A stretch of 64,000 nucleotides of DNA from Amycolatopsis sp. NBC_01480 (GTDB lineage Bacteria > Actinomycetota > Actinomycetes > Mycobacteriales > Pseudonocardiaceae), in assembly GCF_036227205.1 (NCBI RefSeq), contig NZ_CP109442.1:2046001-2110000 (forward strand), written 5' to 3'. The notes under the pieces are model-generated. The model was not told the DNA's origin. It worked only from the letters and a program-made list of their open reading frames with translations, and made no database searches. How positions within the stretch are numbered: the stretch's first letter is position 1; each line of letters starts with the position of its first letter. The position numbers were made by a program, and so were the translations under genes. Of this stretch, positions 16,847 to 26,026 are shown one piece after another.

Positions 16847-18308
16847 AGTTTCCTTCTCTCCGCCGGGACTGCCCGGCGAGGACGTCGGTGACGATGTCGT
16901 GGCAGCGGTCGACCAGCGACGGGACGCCGAACGTGAAGAAGAACGTCCCGCCCGCGAGGTCGCCGATCGCGTAGATGCCGGGGTTGGTGAGGCTGGTCCC
17001 GACCAGCCGGCTGGTGGCCGTGTCGACGCACAGGCCACCGTCGGGGTGCGGAATGGCCAGGCGCTCGTCGAACAGCGAGTTGATCAGCCGCCGCGCGCCC
17101 GCCGAAATGCGGTGCGCCGGCGCGTTGACGCCGTTGACCACGTGCCGGACGTCGAACTCGGTGCGGCCGGTGGTGATGCGGAACCCGCCGTCCGCCGAAG
17201 CGGCGACGTTCCGCACGCCGCCGAGCACCGTGAGGCGACCGGCGTCGATCAGCCGCAGGAGGGTCTTCGCGCTGCGCGGCGGCATCGGGCAGCAGAGGCT
17301 CATCATCGTGCGGAAATGCGGGCCCAGGACGTGCTGACGGACGCCTTCCGGCAGCAGCGGCCACAGGTCCGGACCACACACGTGCACCGCCTGCTGCAGC
17401 ACCCGCAGCCCGACCCGCCGGCACCCGACGTCGGCCAGCTGCCGGCGCAGCCGCACCTCGGGCGCCTGCTCGTGGACCCCGGAGATCTCCTGCCAGACCT
17501 CGTCGAGGTCCGCGCCCGCGGCGGCCAGCTCGACCCGGAGCAGCTCGATCGCGTCGGAGAGCGCGAGCCGGCGGTGCCGCCCGGCGAGCGCGTGCAACCG
17601 CTCGGGCACGAAGTGCTTCAGCTCGTAGGAGATCGGCCGCTGCCGCACCGCGGGCAGCACGCCGCGCCGGGACAGCAGGGTGAGCGGCCCGCGGTGCCCG
17701 CGGGCTTCGAGCGCGATCAGGACGTCGACGGCGGTCAGCCCGGTCCCGATCACCCCGACGCTCTCGTCCGGATCGATCGCGGCCAGGCTCGCGGAGACCG
17801 GGTACGGCTCGCCGACGAAGTTCGGCTTGCCCGTCAGCCCGTAGGTATCGCGCGGTCGACCCCCACCGATCGCGAGCACCGTGTGGTCGCACCGGACGGG
17901 CGAGCCCTTCCTGGTCCGCAGGACGACCTGGCCGGCGTGGTGGCGCGCGCCCACCACCGCGTCGCGCACGACCGCGACCCGCCAGCCGCGGGCCCGGAGC
18001 CGGGCGATCCCGTCCCGGGCGGTGGCCTCGAGGTACTCGCCGTACACCGTGCGCGGCGCGAATTCCGCGGTGTGGCCCCGTTCCGACAGCCACCGCGCGT
18101 AGTGCCCCAGGTCCCCGTGCCGCACCGACATGTCCTCGGCCGGCGAGTTGACCAGGATCACCTCGGCGTCGCGCTGGTAGGCCCGGCCGCGCCACAGCTG
18201 CGGCGACGGGTCGAACACCGTCAGCTCGCCGGCGGGGTGAGCGGACTGGGCCAGCGCGTCGACGACGCACACCGAGGACGCACCCGCGCCGACAACCGCG
18301 ATCTTCAC
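16839..18308 (-). CDS. FAD/NAD(P)-binding oxidoreductase (COG4529-like)
   Basis: 489 aa. N-terminal dinucleotide fold MKIAVVGAGASSVCVVDAL with a downstream LTVFDPSPQLWRGRAYQ segment typical of the HcaD/YdhS-like FAD/NAD(P)-binding group. A second Rossmann motif SVGVIGTGLTAVDVLIAL lies near residue 187, and the C-terminal FAD closure GIYAIGDLAGGTFFFTFG is present. It resembles flavin N-hydroxylases and related monooxygenases in layout, but the reaction is not defined. It may oxidise an amine or alcohol in the pathway. Confidence 0.82.
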   Translation of the reverse strand: MKIAVVGAGASSVCVVDALAQSAHPAGELTVFDPSPQLWRGRAYQRDAEVILVNSPAEDMSVRHGDLGHYARWLSERGHTAEFAPRTVYGEYLEATARDGIARLRARGWRVAVVRDAVVGARHHAGQVVLRTRKGSPVRCDHTVLAIGGGRPRDTYGLTGKPNFVGEPYPVSASLAAIDPDESVGVIGTGLTAVDVLIALEARGHRGPLTLLSRRGVLPAVRQRPISYELKHFVPERLHALAGRHRRLALSDAIELLRVELAAAGADLDEVWQEISGVHEQAPEVRLRRQLADVGCRRVGLRVLQQAVHVCGPDLWPLLPEGVRQHVLGPHFRTMMSLCCPMPPRSAKTLLRLIDAGRLTVLGGVRNVAASADGGFRITTGRTEFDVRHVVNGVNAPAHRISAGARRLINSLFDERLAIPHPDGGLCVDTATSRLVGTSLTNPGIYAIGDLAGGTFFFTFGVPSLVDRCHDIVTDVLAGQSRRREGNCA

Positions 18309-18337
18309 CGGCCACCCCCCTTCTGTCCCAGGCTCAG

Positions 18338-18901
18338 TCAGCTGAGCTGTTCACACGCCTTCTTGATTTCGGCCAGCGTCGACTCCATCGAGTGCTGCAG
18401 GTGGTCCCGGCGCAGGCGCACGCTGTCCAGCCGCTCGTTCTCGGCGGACTCCTCCAGCAACATGCGGTAGAACGGGCCGACCAGCTTCATGGTGTGGCTC
18501 TGCGTCAGCTCGCAGCCGGACCCGGTCTCGCGGAGGGTGAAGGCCCACGTCTGGTCTCCCGGCCGCGAGCCGCCCACCCACTGGGTGTCCGGTCCGGGCC
18601 GGCCGCCGCAGAACGCCAGGACGGTGAACCCGAACTCACGCGCCGGCGTGGCCGCGATGACCTCGCACTCGCTGGTCCACTCCGCCTCGTCCTCGCGGTT
18701 GAACCCGTGGAACCGCGCGCCCTTCTCCCCGGGCGTGCCGCTCAGCCACTCGCCGCCGTAGCACTCCGGGGACCATTCGCCCATCCTGGTGATGTCGCTG
18801 ACCAGGTCGTAAACCCGTTCGGCCGGGCAGTCGATCGTGACCGAAGCGTTCAGTGCCCAGGAGGCCGAGAAGGCGTCGGTCAGCTCGTCGGTCATGCTCA
18901 T
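18338..18901 (-). CDS. SRPBCC-family (polyketide cyclase/START-like) protein
   Basis: 187 aa from ATG 18899-18901 (MSMTDELTDAF), with GAAGGAAATC upstream; an upstream start at 18952 would run into the PIG-L gene. The helix-grip pattern is clear: NASVTIDCPAERVYDLVSDI, MGEWSPECYGGEW, SECEVIAATPAREFGF and the long C-terminal helix HLQHSMESTLAEIKKACEQL. Such proteins bind hydrophobic intermediates and may act as cyclases or carriers. The cluster has no polyketide synthase, so a polyketide-cyclase role is not implied. Confidence 0.85.
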   Translation of the reverse strand: MSMTDELTDAFSASWALNASVTIDCPAERVYDLVSDITRMGEWSPECYGGEWLSGTPGEKGARFHGFNREDEAEWTSECEVIAATPAREFGFTVLAFCGGRPGPDTQWVGGSRPGDQTWAFTLRETGSGCELTQSHTMKLVGPFYRMLLEESAENERLDSVRLRRDHLQHSMESTLAEIKKACEQLS

Positions 18902-18932
18902 GATGATTTCCTTCGTGCTCGGGAGTTCGGGT

Positions 18933-19643
18933 TCACAGCATTTCGAACGCAACTCCGGGGCGGCCCGAAAATTGCGCGGCGACGTCCGTCGAGAATTTCC
19001 GCAACATGGCTTCGACCTCGTTCGGCTTGGTGCCGAGGTGGTCGAGGTACACGCTGTGCGCGAGCAGGGATTTCACGCCGCTTTCGAACCACTCGCCGAT
19101 GTCGACGGCGTGCGTGTTGTCCGGCGAGCCGAGCAGAGCCAGGTGCCGCACGCCCGACCAGGGCTCCTCGGCCAGGTCCCGGAACACCCAGCCGTTCGCC
19201 GCGTCGCGGACCGCGTCGATCGCGGCCTGCCCGACGGCGCGGTGGTCGGACATGTTGAGCATGCCGTTGCCGCTGAGCTCCCGGTGGCTCCCGATCACGA
19301 CCAGCTCGGGCCGGTGCCGGCGGATCGCGGCGGCGATGTCCCGGCGCAGCCCCAGCCCGTACTCGATCATCCCGTCGGGGTGGTCCAGGAACTCCACGAC
19401 GGAAACGCCGACGACGGCCGCCGCGGCGATCTGCTCCTCGACCCGGATCTTCCCGGCTTCCTCCGGCGGCAGTCCGCCCAAGCCCGCTTCCCCGCGGCTG
19501 GCGATCAGGTAAACCACTTCTTTTCCCTGCGCGGTCCAGCGGGCGATCGGGGCGGCACCCGGATATTCGACGTCATCGGGATGGGCGACCACCACCAATG
19601 CGGAATGCCAATCTTCGGGAAACTCGATGAGATTCACCCGCAT
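18933..19643 (-). CDS. PIG-L (LmbE-like) Zn-dependent deacetylase
   Basis: 236 aa. The metal-binding motif VVVAHPDDVEYPG lies near residue 18, with the second signature MLNMSDHRAVGQAAIDAV in the middle, as in N-acetylglucosaminyl deacetylases (MshB, teicoplanin-type deacetylase). It would remove an N-acyl group from an amine or sugar. No glycosyltransferase is visible, so the substrate may be an N-acylated amino acid. An N-acyltransferase lies at 29933, which would allow a protect/deprotect scheme, but this is speculative. Confidence 0.87.
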   Translation of the reverse strand: MRVNLIEFPEDWHSALVVVAHPDDVEYPGAAPIARWTAQGKEVVYLIASRGEAGLGGLPPEEAGKIRVEEQIAAAAVVGVSVVEFLDHPDGMIEYGLGLRRDIAAAIRRHRPELVVIGSHRELSGNGMLNMSDHRAVGQAAIDAVRDAANGWVFRDLAEEPWSGVRHLALLGSPDNTHAVDIGEWFESGVKSLLAHSVYLDHLGTKPNEVEAMLRKFSTDVAAQFSGRPGVAFEML

Positions 19644-19722
19644 TTTCTAACACAGTCCTCTGTGGTCGACCAGGTGTTCAAAAACTGCACGCAGACACAA
19701 CTCTGCACTATTCGACGAACTG

Positions 19723-20979
19723 TCACGCAACGGTTACGCGCACAGCCTCCGACCACAACGCGACGGCTTCGTCGATCTGCTCGGCCGTGACCACGAGGGC
19801 CGGCATCATGCGGACGACGTTGCCGTGCGTGCCACAGGTCAGCAGCAGCAGCCCGAGATCCGCCGCGGCCTGCTGAACCCGTTGCGCGGCAACGGGATCG
19901 GGCGATCCGTCCGGCCCGCAGAACTCCGTGCCGACCATCAGGCCGAGCCCGCGGACGTCGGCGAGCCCCGGCGCGCCGGCCGCCACCTCCCGCAGCCCGG
20001 CCAGCAGCCGCCGGCCCTGCTCGGCGGCGTGGGGCACGAGGCCTTCGTCCCGGATGACGTCCAGGGTCGCCAGCGCGGCGGCGCACGACACGGCGTTGCC
20101 GCCGTAAGTGCCGCCCTGGGACCCGGGCCGGGCCCGGGCCATGAGCTCGGCGGGCGCCGCGATGGCCGACAGGGGGAATCCGCTGGCCAGCCCCTTCGCG
20201 GTGACCAGGATGTCCGGCACGCCCCGCAGGTGGTGCTGGAACGCCCAGAACTCGCCGGTCCGGCCGAAGCCGCTCTGCACCTCGTCGAGCACCAGCAGCA
20301 CGCCGTGGCGGTCGGCGCGTTCCCGCAGCCCGTCGAGGAATCCGGCGGGGGCGGGCACGTAACCGCCCTCGCCGAGCACGGGCTCGACGAACATCGCGGC
20401 GGTCTCCTCGGGGGCGCTCGTCGTGGCGAACACGTGGTCCAGACCGGCCAGCGCGTGCTCGACGGCTTGCTCCCCGGTCATCCCGAGCCGGAAGGCGTAC
20501 GGGAACGGCGCGACCGCGACGCCGGGCATCAGCGGGCCGATCCCGGCGCGGAACCGCGTGCCGGCCGTGGTCAGCGCGGCGGCGCCCATGGTGCGGCCGT
20601 GGAACGAGCCGTCGAAGACGATCACGTTCTGCCGCCCGGTCGCGTGCCGGGCCAGCCGCAGCGCGGCCTCGACCGCTTCGCTGCCCGAACTGACGTAGAA
20701 CAGCGTGTCCAGGCCCGCGGGCAGCACCTCGCCGAGCCGCTCGGTCAAGGCCAGCAACGGTTCGTGGAGCACGGTCGTGTACTGGCCGTGCACCAGCGTG
20801 GCAGCCTGCCGCTGGGTCGCCGCCACCACGCGGGGGTGGCAGTGCCCGGTGCTGGTCACCCCGACGCCCGCGGTGAAGTCGAGGTAGCGGCGGCCGGCGG
20901 CGTCGAACAGGTGGACACCCTCGCCGCGGACCGCCACGACCGGGGTCGCCTGGCGCAGGATCGGGGACAGGTGCGACAT
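19723..20979 (-). CDS. Class III PLP aminotransferase
   Basis: 418 aa, full length for the family (4-aminobutyrate, ornithine and diaminobutyrate aminotransferases). Phosphate-site motif SSGSEAVEAALRLARHATGR, conserved GSFHGRTMGAAALT, VLDEVQSGFGRTG and the PLP lysine in TAKGLASGFPLSAI are all present. It likely makes or uses a terminal (omega) amine, for example a diamino acid or beta-amino acid building block for the NRPS. The 79-bp gap to the next gene holds no obvious terminator. Confidence 0.92.
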   Translation of the reverse strand: MSHLSPILRQATPVVAVRGEGVHLFDAAGRRYLDFTAGVGVTSTGHCHPRVVAATQRQAATLVHGQYTTVLHEPLLALTERLGEVLPAGLDTLFYVSSGSEAVEAALRLARHATGRQNVIVFDGSFHGRTMGAAALTTAGTRFRAGIGPLMPGVAVAPFPYAFRLGMTGEQAVEHALAGLDHVFATTSAPEETAAMFVEPVLGEGGYVPAPAGFLDGLRERADRHGVLLVLDEVQSGFGRTGEFWAFQHHLRGVPDILVTAKGLASGFPLSAIAAPAELMARARPGSQGGTYGGNAVSCAAALATLDVIRDEGLVPHAAEQGRRLLAGLREVAAGAPGLADVRGLGLMVGTEFCGPDGSPDPVAAQRVQQAAADLGLLLLTCGTHGNVVRMMPALVVTAEQIDEAVALWSEAVRVTVA

Positions 20980-21003
20980 GGATCTCCTCGGGAACTGCGT
21001 CGG

Positions 21004-24000
21004 TCAGGAGGTTCGGGCCGAGACGGGCGCGGGGTCGAGGAACCCGGCCCGCTCGGCCCAGGACAGCGCGGCCGCCCACCACTCCCGGGTGGGCTCGGCG
21101 AAGCGCACGCCCGCCAGGGCGAGCGTCGAGGTCGTGTACGCGGAGTCGGCGACGACGTTGCGGTCCGGCAGCTGCGACCAGGCGGCGGCCTGCCGGGCGG
21201 CGATCGGATGCCGTTCCTCGACGCGGTCGATCGCTTCGGCGAACGAGTCGTCGTCGACGAGCGCCACCGGGTACCCGCAGTCGCCGAGCCAGCCGACGAG
21301 CTCGTCGTGGGGCAGTTCGTAGGGCGTCTCGACGTGGTAGGTGCCGGGGGCGGTGTGCGGGTGCAGAGCCAGCGCGGAGATGCCGGCCGCGACGGTGTCC
21401 CCGTGGGAGAAGGCGAACTTGGTCGCGGGCCGGCGCGGCGCGGCGCCGGCCAGGATGTAGCCCCGGATGAGCTGGTAGACGCGGTTGTCGGCGACGTTGC
21501 GCTGGAACGCTCCCGTGCGGCTGTGCGCGGCGATGTGCCCGCTGCGGTGGACGAACGCCTGGCCACCGGCCGAGGCCCACGCCCGGACCAGCTTCTCGGC
21601 GTCGAACTTCGAGCGCTCGTAGGAATTGTGGAACCGCTGGCCGATGTCCAGCTCGGTTTCCCGGAACCCGCGGGGGATCCCGTCGGCGTAACCCGCGACG
21701 GCGAGCGTGGAGACGTGGTGGAACCGCACGCCGTCGGTCTCGGTGTCCAGCCAGTCGAGCACCCGGCGCACGGCCGCGGTGTTCGTCCTGGCCAGCTCCG
21801 CGGGGGCGGCGACGAGCCGGACGTCGGCGGCGGCGTGCACCACGACCCGGACGTCGCGCACCGCGGCCCGCCCGGCTGCGGACAGGCCCAGCCCGTCCTG
21901 CGTGATGTCGCCGGCGACGACCTCGACGCGCCGGCCGGCCGGCAGCCGCGTCGCACCGCCGTCGTGCCCGCCCCGCACGAGGCACGTGACGCGCGCGCCG
22001 CGTGCCGTGAGCTCGGTGAGCAAGTGCCCGCCGAGGTAACCCGTGGCGCCGGTGAGCAAGACCCGAGCCGGTTCGTCGAGCACCCGGCACCGTGCCGGCC
22101 GCGGATTCGGGCCCGGGTACAGCACCTGGCCGGAAGGAGACGGCACCGCCGACGCGGCCGAGCACGTCCCGGCCCCCGCGGCCGCCGCCACCGCGCGGCC
22201 GAACGCGGCCATGATGCGTTCGGCACCGCGAGGGGACACCGCCGGCACGGCGTGGACGAGGTCCGTGACCAGCCGGCCGTCGACGATCCGGGCGGTCAGG
22301 TGCAGCCGGTGGACCGGATCGCCGCTCGGGCACCGCGCGACCCCGGGCGACTCGGCCGCGACGCTCCACCGCAGTGCCGGCTCGTCCGGAAGCCGGAAGG
22401 CGCCGAGGAAGTTGAAGCCGATCTTCGGCCGGGTGCCGCCGACGTCCATCGGCAGCAGCCGGGCGTCGCGCACCTGGCGCTCCACCTCGGCGACCCGCTG
22501 CTGGGCGAGGTGGTCATCGCGGGCGTCGGCCCCGGCGAGCTCGACCTGCTTCACCGCGGTGAACCAGCCGACGGTGTCCAGGTGCTCGGCGGACCCGACG
22601 TCACGACCGTGCGTCTCCACCTCCACGGTGAGTCCGGGGCGGTGGAACCAGTCGGCGGCCGCGCCCGCGAACGCCGCGAGCAGGGCCGCTTCCAGCCGCT
22701 GGCCGCGACCGAAGCGTGCCGTGAGCCCGGCGGTGGCCGGTTCGTCCAGCGCCCAGCTCAACGCGGCCGGGGTCGTACCGGGGTTCGGCTCGCTCGCCGC
22801 CGGTCGGGTGGAAGCGTTTCCGTGCGGAGAAGTCGTTGCCCAGCGGTAGAAATCGGCGGTCGGCGGAAGGTCCGAGCGTTCGCCGGCCAGCGCGGCGCGG
22901 TAGGCGAGCGCGAGGTCGTCCAGCAGGATCCGCCAGGACACGCCATCGACGGTGAGGTGGTGGACGAGCACGGCCAGCCGGTCGGGCACCTCGCCCTCGC
23001 CGCGGAACAAGTGCACCCGGACCAGGCGCCCCGCGGCCGGCTGCATGCTGCGCTGCAGCTGGGCGCAGAGCCCTTCGACGTCGGCGGCGACCTGGTCCGC
23101 TTCGGCCGGGAGCCGGGAGAACGAGACGACGTCGAGATCGGCCACCGCCCGTGCTTCGGCCGCCGGGCCGTCCGCGCCGACGGGTCGGCGCAGCGCGGAA
23201 TGGCGCTCCAGCACGGCGCCGACGGCCTGCCCGAGCGCCGCGGGCTCGACGCGCCGGCCGCACTCCAGCAGCACGACTTGGTTCCACCGCTGGGGTTCCT
23301 CGAGCCGCTGGTGGAAGAACCAGCGCTGAGCGGGCGCGAGCACCAGTCGCTCCGGGCCGGTCCGGCGCGGTTCCGCGACCTCCTGGACCGGGGCCGCCCC
23401 GGCGGCGAGCAACCGCGGCGTCGGGCGGAGGTAGAAGTCCTCGAAGGTGACCCGGTGGCCCTGCCGGCGCAGGAACGCGATCGTGCGCATCGCGAGGATC
23501 GAGTCGCCGCCGAGCGCGAGCACGTCGGCGTCGACGGAGAACTCGGGTAGTCCCAGTGCGCCCGCCCAGAGGCCGGCGATGGCGTCGGCGAGCAGTGAGT
23601 CGGCCGGAGCCGCGGCTTCGGTCCGCGCGGCGCGGCCGGCGATGACCTCGTCCAGGACCGCGAGCACCCGGGACCGGTCCAGCTTTCCGTTCGGGCCCGC
23701 CGGGAAGCTCGGCAGCGCCACGATCGGCGTCGGCACCGAGTAGCCGGGAAGCCTTTCCCGCAGGTGCTCACGCAGCGCGTCCGGCACGGTCTCGCCGGCG
23801 CCGGCCAGCCGCACCGCGGCGAGCAACTGGTTGCCCGCCGGGGAAGTCCGGGTCAGCACCACCGAGCCGGTGACGCCCGGCCACTCGTCGATGGCCCGCT
23901 CGACCTCGGCCGGGTCGACGCGGAAGCCGCGGATCTTCACCTGCCGGTCGGCGCGGCCGAGGAAGACGAGGGCGCCGTCGTGCCGGCGACGGCAGAGGTC

Positions 24001-25158
24001 GCCGGTGCGGTACATCCGCTCGCCATCATGGTCCACAAAGGACTTTCCGGTCTCGTCCGGCCGGCCGAAGTAGCCGGTGCTGACGCCGGGGCCGCCGATG
24101 AGCAGCTGGCCGGCCTGCCCGGTGGCGGCCTCGTGCCCGCCGTCGTCGATCAGCCGGAGGACCCCTCGGCCGAGCGCGGTGCCGATCGGCACGGTCGATT
24201 CGTCGGCGGGCAGGCCCGCCGCGGAGGTGGCGACGAAACAGGTCGCGCCAATCGTTGTCTCCGTCGGCCCGTAGTGGTTCACGACCCGGCCGGCGACCGC
24301 CGCGTCGAACAGCCGGCCGGCGAACGATCGCGAAAGCGCTTCCCCACCGAGCAGCACGGTGTCCAGCGCCGGAGTTCCGGCGGGCCGCCCGTCCAGCAAC
24401 GCCTCGAGGTGCGTCGGCGTGGTCTTCAGCATCGAGACCCCGGCGGCCCGCACGGACCGCCAGAACGCCTGCGGATCCCGGGTTCGCTCGTCCGGCACGA
24501 TGTGCGCCCGGCCGCCGGTCGCCAGCGCGAGCAGCCACGAGGTGTGCCCGAGGTCGGCGGCCAGCGTCGTCAGGTGCGCCACGCACGGCGGTTCGGCGTC
24601 GGTGAGCCCGAGGCGCTCGCGCAGCGCGAGTGCGTAGTGCACGACGTTGGCGTGGCTGACGGCGACGGCCTTGGGCGCGCCGGCCGAGCCCGAGGTGAAC
24701 GAAAGGTAGGCCAGGTCGCTGCTTTCCGGGGGCTCGATCGCCGAGGGGCCGGCGGGTGGCAGCCCGGCGAGTGCGTCGACGTCCACGACCTCGGTGGGCC
24801 GGCCGCCCGGAGTCCGCACGTCGGGCCCGCTGGTCACCACGCAGTCGGCCGAGATCGCGGTCAGCCGCCGGCGCAGCTCGGGTTCACTCCACTCGTCGCT
24901 CGCGACCACGGCCGCGGCGCCGGAGCACAGCACTCCGTACAGCAGCAGGCAAAGCCGTGCGTCCCGGGGCCCGAGCAGCACCACGCGGCAGCCCCGCCCG
25001 ACGCCACGCTCGGCGAGCCGCGCCGCGACGTGCGCGGCGGACCGCGCGAGCGTCCGGTAGTCGTAGGACCGGGTGTCGTCGCTGAGCGCGATCCGGTCGG
25101 GATGGGCTGCCGCCTGCCGGCCGAGCAGCTCGGGAACCGAAGAAGGGTGTGTGTTCAC
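21004..25158 (-). CDS. Single-module NRPS: A-T-E-R
   Basis: 1384 aa. Adenylation domain 1-505: A3 LSFTSGSAGAPKAVAVSH, A5 NHYGPTETT, A7 YRTGDL, A8 GRADRQVKIRGFRVD, A10 NGKLD; Asp202 aligns with the alpha-amino-binding Asp of A domains. Thiolation domain about 520-590, Ser553 in LGGDSILAMR. Residues about 605-985 are epimerization-like (HHLTVDGVSWRIL at 733, VGWFTAV, FNFLGAF). The C-terminal thioester reductase 1030-1384 has the NAD(P)H loop LLTGATGYLGGH and Ser1150/Tyr1180/Lys1184 (YERSK). It should load one amino acid, possibly invert it, and release an aldehyde or alcohol. There is no ordinary condensation domain, so amide formation must come from elsewhere (ATP-grasp, transglutaminase-fold or ligase proteins). 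Confidence 0.9.
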   Translation of the reverse strand: MNTHPSSVPELLGRQAAAHPDRIALSDDTRSYDYRTLARSAAHVAARLAERGVGRGCRVVLLGPRDARLCLLLYGVLCSGAAAVVASDEWSEPELRRRLTAISADCVVTSGPDVRTPGGRPTEVVDVDALAGLPPAGPSAIEPPESSDLAYLSFTSGSAGAPKAVAVSHANVVHYALALRERLGLTDAEPPCVAHLTTLAADLGHTSWLLALATGGRAHIVPDERTRDPQAFWRSVRAAGVSMLKTTPTHLEALLDGRPAGTPALDTVLLGGEALSRSFAGRLFDAAVAGRVVNHYGPTETTIGATCFVATSAAGLPADESTVPIGTALGRGVLRLIDDGGHEAATGQAGQLLIGGPGVSTGYFGRPDETGKSFVDHDGERMYRTGDLCRRRHDGALVFLGRADRQVKIRGFRVDPAEVERAIDEWPGVTGSVVLTRTSPAGNQLLAAVRLAGAGETVPDALREHLRERLPGYSVPTPIVALPSFPAGPNGKLDRSRVLAVLDEVIAGRAARTEAAAPADSLLADAIAGLWAGALGLPEFSVDADVLALGGDSILAMRTIAFLRRQGHRVTFEDFYLRPTPRLLAAGAAPVQEVAEPRRTGPERLVLAPAQRWFFHQRLEEPQRWNQVVLLECGRRVEPAALGQAVGAVLERHSALRRPVGADGPAAEARAVADLDVVSFSRLPAEADQVAADVEGLCAQLQRSMQPAAGRLVRVHLFRGEGEVPDRLAVLVHHLTVDGVSWRILLDDLALAYRAALAGERSDLPPTADFYRWATTSPHGNASTRPAASEPNPGTTPAALSWALDEPATAGLTARFGRGQRLEAALLAAFAGAAADWFHRPGLTVEVETHGRDVGSAEHLDTVGWFTAVKQVELAGADARDDHLAQQRVAEVERQVRDARLLPMDVGGTRPKIGFNFLGAFRLPDEPALRWSVAAESPGVARCPSGDPVHRLHLTARIVDGRLVTDLVHAVPAVSPRGAERIMAAFGRAVAAAAGAGTCSAASAVPSPSGQVLYPGPNPRPARCRVLDEPARVLLTGATGYLGGHLLTELTARGARVTCLVRGGHDGGATRLPAGRRVEVVAGDITQDGLGLSAAGRAAVRDVRVVVHAAADVRLVAAPAELARTNTAAVRRVLDWLDTETDGVRFHHVSTLAVAGYADGIPRGFRETELDIGQRFHNSYERSKFDAEKLVRAWASAGGQAFVHRSGHIAAHSRTGAFQRNVADNRVYQLIRGYILAGAAPRRPATKFAFSHGDTVAAGISALALHPHTAPGTYHVETPYELPHDELVGWLGDCGYPVALVDDDSFAEAIDRVEERHPIAARQAAAWSQLPDRNVVADSAYTTSTLALAGVRFAEPTREWWAAALSWAERAGFLDPAPVSARTS

Positions 25159-25167
25159 GCGGGGGGC

Positions 25168-25995
25168 TCACTCGGCCCGAAGCGCCGGCTGCGTGTCGTA
25201 GAGCCGCCGCACGTCGTCGAGCGGACCGCCCACGGCGCTGATCTTCGCCGCGCTTTCCAGGAGCGCCAGCTCGTCGGCGCCGAGCCGCTCGTGGGGCACC
25301 GTCATGATTCCCCATTCGTCCCAAGGAAAAACCTCGACCCCGTTGAGCGCGGCCAGGTCGCGCACCACGGTCGGCCCGATCACCGGCAGGCCGCGGCGGC
25401 GAAGCCCGCTCACGATGAACGTCTCGGGATCGCGGCTCCCCGAGCACGCGTCCAGCCAGGCCTGCCCGGCGACCACGAACCGGTCGCGCGGCACGTCGAC
25501 GGGGTCGAAGCCGATCCGGTAGTCGGCCATGGCCGAGCCGCCGACCTGCGCGTCGGCCAGCCGCCAGCCGTGCCCGGCGGTCCAGTACTCGACCACCCAG
25601 TGGTCGTCGAACAGCTTCGGCGCGCCGAAGATCCAGTTGTAGTTGCCGAACCCGCCCCGCACGCGGGCCGGCACGCCCCGGTGCCGCAGCATGGACACCA
25701 GCAGCACGCAGAAATCCCGGCACGTCGCCCCGAACCGGTCCTCGGGCGGCCGTTCGGCGAACCCGCCGAGCAGCGCCAGGATGTCGCGGACCTTCCGCGT
25801 CTCCCCCTCGGCGTACCGCTGGTCCGACAACATGACGCCGAACCGCCACAACGCGCCGTCACGGTGCATCGCGACGTTCTGGATGAGCGTGATCAGCTCC
25901 GCCACGTCGTCGGGGATTCCCTTGTACAGCCCGGAAAGGTCGCCAGGATCGGTGATTTCCGTCTGCCGCCGGTAGAAGTCCAGCTCGAATGTCAT
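25168..25995 (-). CDS. Transglutaminase-like cysteine enzyme
   Basis: 275 aa from ATG 25993-25995 (MTFELDFYRRQ). The catalytic triad is intact: Cys92 in FGATCRDFCVLLV, His132 in FDDHWVVEYW and Asp148 in GWRLADAQ, the order seen in bacterial transglutaminase-like peptidases. It is cotranscribed nine bases ahead of the NRPS gene. Homologues in some NRPS pathways (the AdmF type of andrimid) form amide bonds between carrier-bound partners, so a condensation role replacing a C domain is plausible. Proteolysis or deamidation are alternatives. Confidence 0.82.
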   Translation of the reverse strand: MTFELDFYRRQTEITDPGDLSGLYKGIPDDVAELITLIQNVAMHRDGALWRFGVMLSDQRYAEGETRKVRDILALLGGFAERPPEDRFGATCRDFCVLLVSMLRHRGVPARVRGGFGNYNWIFGAPKLFDDHWVVEYWTAGHGWRLADAQVGGSAMADYRIGFDPVDVPRDRFVVAGQAWLDACSGSRDPETFIVSGLRRRGLPVIGPTVVRDLAALNGVEVFPWDEWGIMTVPHERLGADELALLESAAKISAVGGPLDDVRRLYDTQPALRAE

Positions 25996-26026
25996 GCCCT
26001 CAAGACCTTTCTGCCCGAGCCGGCCG

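Noticed and set aside
19634..22369. 911-codon minus-strand frame overlapping the NRPS and aminotransferase
   Set aside because: Out of frame with both enzymes, Arg/Ala/Gly-rich, no motif; the two recognised genes explain the DNA.
19825..23550. 1241-codon plus-strand open frame
   Set aside because: It runs antisense through the aminotransferase and NRPS genes and shows no domain; third-position GC of the real genes creates it.
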